This document shows, piece after piece, positions 1 to 5,948 of a stretch of DNA of 10,010 nucleotides. The translations under genes were made by a program, and so were the position numbers. Origin of the DNA: an uncultured Selenomonas sp. (GTDB lineage Bacteria > Bacillota > Negativicutes > Selenomonadales > Selenomonadaceae); assembly GCA_905373085.1 (NCBI GenBank), contig CAJPRR010000082.1, forward strand, positions 1 through 10,010. Direction: 5' to 3'. Every line of letters begins with the position of its first letter. The stretch's first letter is position 1. Below the pieces are notes generated by a model, which did not search any database, had not been told where the DNA came from, and saw only the letters and a program-made list of their open reading frames with translations.

Positions 1-62
1 TCTTGAAATGTCATATTATTTTCTCATGACGTTCCAAGAGGTCAAGCCGAAGCCGCCCCCAA
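1..62. other. Short region downstream of polC, no complete gene
   Basis: These bases follow the polC stop codon on the minus strand. They hold no complete ORF. An ATG on the minus strand at 14-12 could begin a downstream gene running out of the window, but it lacks a clear Shine-Dalgarno sequence and only four codons are visible. In many Firmicutes rimP and nusA follow polC, so rimP would be expected just beyond the edge; that is inference only. A GGCTTCGGCT segment near 46-55 could form a three-pair stem with a UUCG loop, but no U-tract follows, so I do not call a terminator. Confidence 0.5.
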
Positions 63-3000
63 CTACATGAAAAGTTCCATCTGATCGCTCGCATCCATAT
101 CATCAAGGCAGCCGTGCGCCTGAAGCGCTTCGATGCATGTCTTCGATACGCCCGTGCGCTTCTTGATGTCTTCGATGGATGTGAAGAGTCCGTCCTTTCG
201 CGCCTCGACGATGCTGCGCGCGGCGGAAGCTCCAACGCCGCTCAAGGAGGCGAGCGGCGGCAGGAGGGACTTCTCGTGGAGCACGAAGCGTTCCGCTTCG
301 GAAGCGTAGATATCGACACGTTCCATAAAAAAGCCTCGAAGATACATCTCCCAAGCGAGCTGCAGGACGATGATCGTCGCCTTTTCCTTGATGTCGGGCG
401 TTTCCTTCGCCTCCAATGCGTCGAGCTGCTTCTTCACATAATCCTTGCCACGTGCCACGACATCAGCGTCAAATTCCGCCGCACGAATCGAGAAATAGGC
501 CGCATAGAAGGCGAGCGGATAATGCACCTTGCAGTAAGCGATGCGCCAAGCCATCATGACGTAGGCGGTCGCGTGGGCACGAGGGAACATATACTTGATC
601 TTCTGACACGCCTCGATGTACCATTCGGGGATGCCCCCCTCGCGCAGGATCTTCACCGTCTCTTCCTTGATGCCCTTGCCCTTTCTGACCGATTCCATCG
701 TCTGAAAGGAAAGGAGCGGATCGATGCCGCTGTGAATCAAGTACATCATGATGTCATCTCGCGCCGATATGGCTTCGCGCAGGGTGCATTGGCCGCTGCG
801 GATAAGGTCTTGAGCATTGCCGAGCCAGACGTCCGTGCCGTGCGAGAAGCCCGAGATGCGTACGAGGTCGCTGAAGCACGACGGATGCGTATCGTCGATC
901 ATCTGGCGCGTGAAGCCCGTGCGGAACTCGGGGATGCCGAACGTGCCCGAATTCGCTCCAAGCTCCTTGGGATCGAGTCCCAGCGCCTTCGTCGAAGAAA
1001 AGATGCTCAGGGTCGCCGGATCGTCGAACGGTATCGTCTTGGGGTCGCGGTGCGTGAGGTCTTCGAGCATCTTGATGACCGTCGGGTCATCGTGTCCGAG
1101 GATGTCGAGCTTGACGAGACGGCTGCTGATTGAATGATAGTCGAAATGCGTCGTGATCGTCGTCGTGTTCTTGTCGTCGGCGGGACGCTGGATCGGCGTG
1201 AAAAAGTGCACGTCCATGTTGCGCGGCACGACCATGATGCCCGCAGGATGCTGTCCCGTCGTGCGCTTGACGCCCATGCAGCCGGCGGCGAGACTCGCGA
1301 TGTAGGCATTGTGCTTCTTGACGCCCTTCTCCTCAAAGAACTTCTTCACATAGCCGAACGCCGTCTTGTCGGCGACCGTGGCGATCGTGCCCGCACGGTA
1401 GACGTTATCCTTGCCGAAAAGCTCTTCCGTATACTTGTGTGCCACGGGCTGATATTCGCCCGAAAAATTCAAATCAATATCGGGAACCTTGTCACCGTCA
1501 AATCCGAGAAAAACCGCGAACGGGATGTCATGTCCGTCTTTCAGAAGCTCCGTGCCGCAGACGGGGCATTTCCGACTCGGCAGATCGTAGCCGCAGCCGA
1601 CGGAGCCGTCCTCGACAAACTCGCTGAATTTGCAGTGCGGGCAGCGCCAATGCGGCGGCAGAGGATTGACCTCCGTGATGTCGGTCATCGTCGCCACGAA
1701 GGAAGAGCCGACCGAGCCGCGCGAGCCGACGAGGTAGCCGTCATCGTTCGACTTCTTGACGAGGCGCTGGGCAATGAGGTAGAGCACCGAGAAACCATGC
1801 CCGATGATCGGCGTAAGCTCCTGCTTCAAGCGGGCTTCGACGACCTCGGGCAGATTCTCGCCGTAGAGGGAACGCGCCTTGCGATACGACATATCGCGGA
1901 TTTCCTCCGCAGCGCCCGGAATCATCGGCGAATAAAGTTCATCGGGAATGGGCTTGAACTTCTCGATCATCTCGCTGACCTTGCGCGGATTCGTCACGAC
2001 CGCCTCGTAGGCGGCCTCTTCCCCCAGATAATCGAACTCGGCAAGCATCTCCTCCGTCGTGCGCAAAAAGAGCGGCGGCTGCAGTTCCGCATCCTCGAAG
2101 CCCTTGCCCTTCATGAGAATCGCACGGTAGATGGCATCCTCGGGATTGAGAAAATGGACGTCGCACGTCGCGATGAGCATTTTTCCAAGTTTCTTCGCCA
2201 GCTCCGCCACCTTGAGATTGATGCGCCGCAAATCCTCGTCATCCTTGATATGCGGGAATTTGTCGCTTCGCACGAGGAACTCATTGTTGCCGATGGGCTG
2301 AATCTCAAGGTAGTCGTAAAAGCTCGCAATTTCCAGAAGCTCCTCTTCAGGCTTCTGCGCGACGATGGCGCGGATCAGCTCGCCCGCTTCGCAGGCAGAG
2401 CCGATGATGACATCCTCGCGGTATTCCTCAATGATGTGCTTGGGAAGGCGCGGCTGACGATGCAGATATTTGAGATGCGACAGCGACACCATCTGATAGA
2501 GATTACGCAAGCCGTTCAAGTTCTTTGCCAAAAAAATGATATGATTCGCGTGTTTCTGCTCAAAATCCTCCTGGACAAGATAGCCTTCCATGCCGTAGAT
2601 GACCTTGATGTCGAGCTTGGACGCCGCCTTGGCTGCATCGGGAAACGCCTGTACGACGCCGTGATCGGTGATGGCGATGGCAGGCCAGCCCCAGGAAGCC
2701 GCCGTCTTGATCAGCGTTTCCGCTGAGACCACGGCATCCATGTTGCTCATGCGCGTATGCGCATGAAGCTCGACGCGCTTGACCTCGGACTTGTCCTCGC
2801 GCTTCGGCTTTTCCACTTTCTGCATCGAATCGACGAAGAGCATGAACTCGTTCTGGAACGTGTCAAAGCGAATCGCGCCCTTGACTCGTACGAGCATACC
2901 CTCTTTCACGCAAGCCAGCGCCTTGTCGTATGCTTCCTGCTCCTTTTCCTTGAAGAACTTCTTGCAGCTGATACCATTCGTCGCGTCGGCGAGATCGAAG

Positions 3001-3830
3001 AGCAGCAGCTTCGTGTTCGTCTTGAACTCCCGTGAGCTGACGCGCCCGATCGTACCTGTCAGGATGACGTTCTTCATCTCGCCGTCGGTGTCGTCGATGG
3101 AAATCGCTTCGCCCGTAAACCTCTTGCCAAAAATCAAGTCTGCGCCATGCCCCGCCGTCCGCGTCATGGACGCTGAACGATGCGCAGAAGCCGCCGCCGT
3201 TTTTTTCGGCTGCGCCGCAGAAGGAGCCGCGGCAGACGCTTCTTTCTTCTGCCGCAAGTTTTCCTCATAGACGCGATCCATCATGAGGTCGCCATCCTCT
3301 TCCAAGATGTCGTATTCCTCGTCAAGCGCCTTGTACGAAACGGCGCAGCGAATCGTGAGCATCTTCTCGATGGCCTTCTGCAGGAGATTCGGCACATCGT
3401 GCGCACGCAGGATCTCGCCCGAAAGCTCGCCCTTGACCTCAAGGAGCAGACTGCTCCCGTCGAAGATGCGCTTTGCATTCTTGAGCAGATGGAGCACCGT
3501 CGGATTGCCGTTGGCGGCAACGAGGCAAAGCTCCTTCCATGCGCGCTCAATGGAAGCCTCAATATCGAGAACGTCCTGATAAAACACAAGATTCTCGATC
3601 TGCACCCGCTTCTTGATGTACGCGCCCACATAGTCGAGGAGGCTCGTGCGGATGAATTCCTGCGTCTGCAGCAGAATCTCCCAGGAGTTCCCTTTCAGGG
3701 AAATCTCCACATGCTTGACGACGGCGGCAAAGAGAATCTTCTGCTCCGCTTGCGTAAGCTCGATGCCCTGCGTGAGTTCGCGCAGGATATTTCTTTTTTC
3801 CGGAACAATACATAGCTTCTTCTGCATCAT
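63..3830 (-). CDS. polC: DNA polymerase III alpha subunit, PolC type, lacking the internal 3'-5' exonuclease domain
   Basis: Replicative DNA polymerase of low-GC Gram-positive type, 1255 residues; PolC proteins are usually about 1430-1450. In order: N-terminal domain (about 1-190), an Ala/Lys-rich linker (about 194-228), OB domain (about 232-340), PHP domain from about 350 (H356, H358, D389-H390, E415, and the CDVHFLN motif at 556-562), zinc module (C730, C733, C755, C758), palm with catalytic D784 and D786 in PDIDLNF and D909 in LDILGHDD, then thumb, fingers and helix-hairpin-helix regions, ending in the clamp-binding motif QMELF (1250-1254). The DnaQ-like exonuclease that normally splits the PHP domain is missing: MEGYLV (414-419) runs through a short linker into HIIFLAKN (430-437), and no DxE, HNxxFD or HRAxxD motif occurs. 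There is no frameshift, so the rest should be an active polymerase; proofreading would have to come from another protein. The gene starts 9 bp after slt, as the last of an apparent operon. Confidence 0.97.
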   Translation of the reverse strand: MMQKKLCIVPEKRNILRELTQGIELTQAEQKILFAAVVKHVEISLKGNSWEILLQTQEFIRTSLLDYVGAYIKKRVQIENLVFYQDVLDIEASIERAWKELCLVAANGNPTVLHLLKNAKRIFDGSSLLLEVKGELSGEILRAHDVPNLLQKAIEKMLTIRCAVSYKALDEEYDILEEDGDLMMDRVYEENLRQKKEASAAAPSAAQPKKTAAASAHRSASMTRTAGHGADLIFGKRFTGEAISIDDTDGEMKNVILTGTIGRVSSREFKTNTKLLLFDLADATNGISCKKFFKEKEQEAYDKALACVKEGMLVRVKGAIRFDTFQNEFMLFVDSMQKVEKPKREDKSEVKRVELHAHTRMSNMDAVVSAETLIKTAASWGWPAIAITDHGVVQAFPDAAKAASKLDIKVIYGMEGYLVQEDFEQKHANHIIFLAKNLNGLRNLYQMVSLSHLKYLHRQPRLPKHIIEEYREDVIIGSACEAGELIRAIVAQKPEEELLEIASFYDYLEIQPIGNNEFLVRSDKFPHIKDDEDLRRINLKVAELAKKLGKMLIATCDVHFLNPEDAIYRAILMKGKGFEDAELQPPLFLRTTEEMLAEFDYLGEEAAYEAVVTNPRKVSEMIEKFKPIPDELYSPMIPGAAEEIRDMSYRKARSLYGENLPEVVEARLKQELTPIIGHGFSVLYLIAQRLVKKSNDDGYLVGSRGSVGSSFVATMTDITEVNPLPPHWRCPHCKFSEFVEDGSVGCGYDLPSRKCPVCGTELLKDGHDIPFAVFLGFDGDKVPDIDLNFSGEYQPVAHKYTEELFGKDNVYRAGTIATVADKTAFGYVKKFFEEKGVKKHNAYIASLAAGCMGVKRTTGQHPAGIMVVPRNMDVHFFTPIQRPADDKNTTTITTHFDYHSISSRLVKLDILGHDDPTVIKMLEDLTHRDPKTIPFDDPATLSIFSSTKALGLDPKELGANSGTFGIPEFRTGFTRQMIDDTHPSCFSDLVRISGFSHGTDVWLGNAQDLIRSGQCTLREAISARDDIMMYLIHSGIDPLLSFQTMESVRKGKGIKEETVKILREGGIPEWYIEACQKIKYMFPRAHATAYVMMAWRIAYCKVHYPLAFYAAYFSIRAAEFDADVVARGKDYVKKQLDALEAKETPDIKEKATIIVLQLAWEMYLRGFFMERVDIYASEAERFVLHEKSLLPPLASLSGVGASAARSIVEARKDGLFTSIEDIKKRTGVSKTCIEALQAHGCLDDMDASDQMELFM

Positions 3831-3833
3831 ACG

Positions 3834-3837
3834 CCTC
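3834..3837 (-). promoter_or_regulatory. polC ribosome binding site between the slt stop and tandem ATG codons
   Basis: The minus strand reads AGCGAGGCGTATGATG across the slt-polC junction. The GAGG core lies 3 nt before the first ATG (3830-3828) and 6 nt before the second (3827-3825), so the second ATG has the better spacing and the protein may start one residue later. The site lies just after the slt TGA (3842-3840), which favours translational coupling of the two genes. Confidence 0.6.
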
Positions 3838-3839
3838 GC

Positions 3840-4469
3840 TCAATCTTCCTTGTCGCCGTAAAGCTCCCAATACTTCTGCCGGTTCTTCAGAACGCTCATC
3901 ACATAGACGCGCGTTTCCTCATAAGGTATGGCGGAAACCTCGCGAAAATCCATGCCCCAATGATTTTCTTCCATCCAATCGTGCACATTGCCGCGTCCGG
4001 CATTGTACGCCGCCAGAGCCAGCACGTCGTTGCCCTCGAACTCCTTTTCCAGCGAAGCGATGTACCATGTGCCGTACTCGATATTCTTCTGCGGTTCATG
4101 CAGTTCGCCCGGATTGTACTCCTTGTCGTCGATTTGCTCGGAAATCCACAGCGCCGTTTCCGGCATCAGCTGCATCAATCCGACGGCGCCGCGATGCGAT
4201 TTCGCCCCGCTTTGAAATTTGCTCTCCGACAAGATCATGCCCGCCACGAGAGAACTGTCCACCTCGTACTTTGCAGCGTAATGCTCGACAACCGAGCGAT
4301 ATGGATAGGGGTAGATGTACTGACGCTGCATGGATTCCGACTGCATGGCGAAAAAAAAGGAAAACGCCATGCACAGGATGACAACGCCAAGGAAAAAGGC
4401 CGCAAAACGACGATTCGTCTCCTGCCGTCTCTGCCTGACGCGCCTGTGAAAATCATTGCCCTCCGCCAT
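3840..4469 (-). CDS. Membrane-anchored lytic transglycosylase (SLT domain)
   Basis: Murein lytic transglycosylase of the Slt70-like family, 209 residues, which cleaves the MurNAc-GlcNAc bond of peptidoglycan to leave a 1,6-anhydro end. A basic N-terminus (1-21) is followed by one hydrophobic segment (about 22-41) with no obvious cleavage site, so the protein is probably anchored in the inner membrane with the catalytic domain outside. The SLT domain covers about 57-200: catalytic Glu82 in ILSESKF, then GAVGLMQLMPETA (94-106), and AAYNAGRGNV (153-162), all family hallmarks. The start ATG has GGGAG 5 nt upstream (4475-4479). The gene lies 32 bp after mutM-coaE and 9 bp before polC on the same strand, so it is probably co-transcribed with DNA replication and repair genes. 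I do not assign a symbol because several paralogues share this layout. Confidence 0.93.
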   Translation of the reverse strand: MAEGNDFHRRVRQRRQETNRRFAAFFLGVVILCMAFSFFFAMQSESMQRQYIYPYPYRSVVEHYAAKYEVDSSLVAGMILSESKFQSGAKSHRGAVGLMQLMPETALWISEQIDDKEYNPGELHEPQKNIEYGTWYIASLEKEFEGNDVLALAAYNAGRGNVHDWMEENHWGMDFREVSAIPYEETRVYVMSVLKNRQKYWELYGDKED

Positions 4470-4501
4470 GCAAGCTCCCTCTTCCCTCTATGCGGCGCAG
4501 C

Positions 4502-5935
4502 TCAAAGCGCCGACAGCCTTTCCCATGCCGCCGCTGCCTGCGCAGCCGTCTCTTGCAGCGTGCCATCGTTCTCGATGATGCAGTCGGCACGCTGCCTCTT
4601 CTCCTCCAAAGGAAACTGCGAGCGAATCCTTGCCGCCGCTTCCTCCTCGGTATAGCCGTTGCGCTTCATCAGACGCGCCAGCTGCGTCTCCTTCGACACA
4701 GAGACCAGCCAGATGGAATCTGCCATGCGATTCCAGCCCGCCTCAAAGAGCAGCGGCACATCGAGGAAGATGATTTTCACGCCCTTTTTCTCAAGAGCGG
4801 CAATCTTCTTCCTCACGCTTGCGGCAATCAACGGATGCGCCGCCCCATCGATCCAGCAACGCTCCTCGGGATCGGAAAACACTCGCGCCGCAATCTTTTC
4901 ACGGCAAAGACTGCCGTCCTCGGACAAGATCTCTTCGCCGAAATGCTCGCGATAGGCGTCCCAAAGAGGTTTGTGCGGCCTCGCCAGATCGTGCGCGATC
5001 TTATCGGTATCAATGACGTGTGCGCCAAGCTTCATGAGTTGGCGGCTGACCGTGCTCTTGCCGCTCGCGATGACGCCGGTCAAGCCGATCAATCTCAGCT
5101 TGCCGTCGCGCAGCGGCTGACAATGCGGGCAGAAGCGCGTGCCTCGCCCGCCCACACGAATCTTCTCGATCTCTGTGCCGCAGACGAGGCACGGCTCTCC
5201 TTCCCGATGATAGACGCGCAGCTTTTGCTGATGGAAGCCCGACTTTCCCTCGCCGTCCACATAGTCGCGAAACGTCGTGCCGCCGTCTTCGACGCCTTCG
5301 GCGATGACCTTGTTGATCGCCTGCCAAAGACGGAACGTCTCGTCGTGATTCAGCGTATGCGCTCTTCGCAGGGGATGGACGCCTGCAAAGAACAAGGCTT
5401 CATCGACATAGATATTGCCCAGTCCCGCCACCTTGCCCTGATCGAGCAAAAAGCTCTTGATGCGCTGACCGCTCTTTTGCATGGCGTCATATAAATACGA
5501 TGCATCAAATTCCTCGGTCAAAGGCTCCGGACCCATGCAGGAAAATGCAGGAAACGCCTTCCTTTCCTGCGGCTGCAGCAAATGAATCTCGCCGAATGTC
5601 CGAACATCTTCAAAAAAGAGACAGCTTCCATCATCAAGATGAAAGACGGCACGCACATGCTTGCCGGGCGGCGTGTCGGCATCGCGCCGATAAAAGCGTC
5701 CCGTCATGCGCAGATGGAGCAGCAAGGTTTCCCCGCTCTCCAGAAGCAGCATCAGATACTTGCCGCGCCGCTCCAAGCGAAGGATGCGCTGCCCGCGCAC
5801 GCGCGAGCGGAACTCCTCAACCTCTGGGAATCTTATCGTTCGCGGCAGAAGCGCATCGACCTCCGTGATGCGCCGTCCCGCCGCAACTTTTTCCAAAGAA
5901 CGCCGTATGGTTTCAACTTCGGGAAGTTCCGGCAT
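4502..5935 (-). CDS. mutM-coaE: Bifunctional fusion: formamidopyrimidine-DNA glycosylase (MutM/Fpg) and dephospho-CoA kinase (CoaE)
   Basis: One continuous 477-residue frame with two complete enzymes. Residues 1-273 are Fpg/MutM, which excises 8-oxoguanine and cuts the abasic site: catalytic P2 and E3 in MPELPEVETI, K59, GLGNIYVDEALF (171-182), and a C-terminal zinc finger with C249, C252, C269, C272 and lesion-binding R264. The start is fixed because Pro2 must follow the initiator Met; AAGGGG lies 9 nt upstream. After a linker of about six residues (PLRDGK, 274-279), residues 280-477 are CoaE, which phosphorylates dephospho-CoA with ATP: P-loop G287-S294 (GVIASGKS), DTDKIAHDL (309-317), LDVPLLFEAGW (391-401), and the QFPLEEKRQRAD lid/C-terminal region (440-451). 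Both halves look active and full length. Separate mutM and coaE genes near polA are known in Bacillus, so the fusion probably arose by joining neighbours. It follows polA by 13 bp. Confidence 0.95.
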   Translation of the reverse strand: MPELPEVETIRRSLEKVAAGRRITEVDALLPRTIRFPEVEEFRSRVRGQRILRLERRGKYLMLLLESGETLLLHLRMTGRFYRRDADTPPGKHVRAVFHLDDGSCLFFEDVRTFGEIHLLQPQERKAFPAFSCMGPEPLTEEFDASYLYDAMQKSGQRIKSFLLDQGKVAGLGNIYVDEALFFAGVHPLRRAHTLNHDETFRLWQAINKVIAEGVEDGGTTFRDYVDGEGKSGFHQQKLRVYHREGEPCLVCGTEIEKIRVGGRGTRFCPHCQPLRDGKLRLIGLTGVIASGKSTVSRQLMKLGAHVIDTDKIAHDLARPHKPLWDAYREHFGEEILSEDGSLCREKIAARVFSDPEERCWIDGAAHPLIAASVRKKIAALEKKGVKIIFLDVPLLFEAGWNRMADSIWLVSVSKETQLARLMKRNGYTEEEAAARIRSQFPLEEKRQRADCIIENDGTLQETAAQAAAAWERLSAL

Positions 5936-5948
5936 TCATCTCATCCCC

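Noticed and set aside
12..14. ATG that could start a downstream gene such as rimP
   Set aside because: Only four codons are visible and no good Shine-Dalgarno sequence precedes it.
15..45. Possible promoter after polC on the minus strand (TTGACC and AATAAT)
   Set aside because: The spacer is 19 bp, longer than optimal, and the downstream gene is not visible, so it cannot be supported.
114..1133. Plus-strand ORF of 339 codons opposite the 3' end of polC
   Set aside because: Antisense shadow of a clear polC reading frame with no family motif or ribosome binding site.
1134..2726. Long plus-strand ORF of 530 codons
   Set aside because: It lies wholly opposite polC, has a composition rich in Arg, Asp and Leu typical of antisense reading of GC-rich genes, and shows no recognisable motif.
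63..3830. PolC being a broken pseudogene because it is short
   Set aside because: The missing part corresponds to one complete domain, the frame is open, and catalytic, zinc and clamp-binding residues are all present.
4490..5494. Plus-strand ORF of 334 codons opposite mutM-coaE
   Set aside because: Antisense shadow; the minus-strand frame has complete catalytic motifs of two enzymes.
4502..5935. Frameshift or missed stop explaining the MutM-CoaE fusion
   Set aside because: The frame is continuous, both domains are in the same phase, the linker is short and no ribosome binding site precedes the CoaE part; a sequencing error cannot be fully excluded but nothing suggests it.
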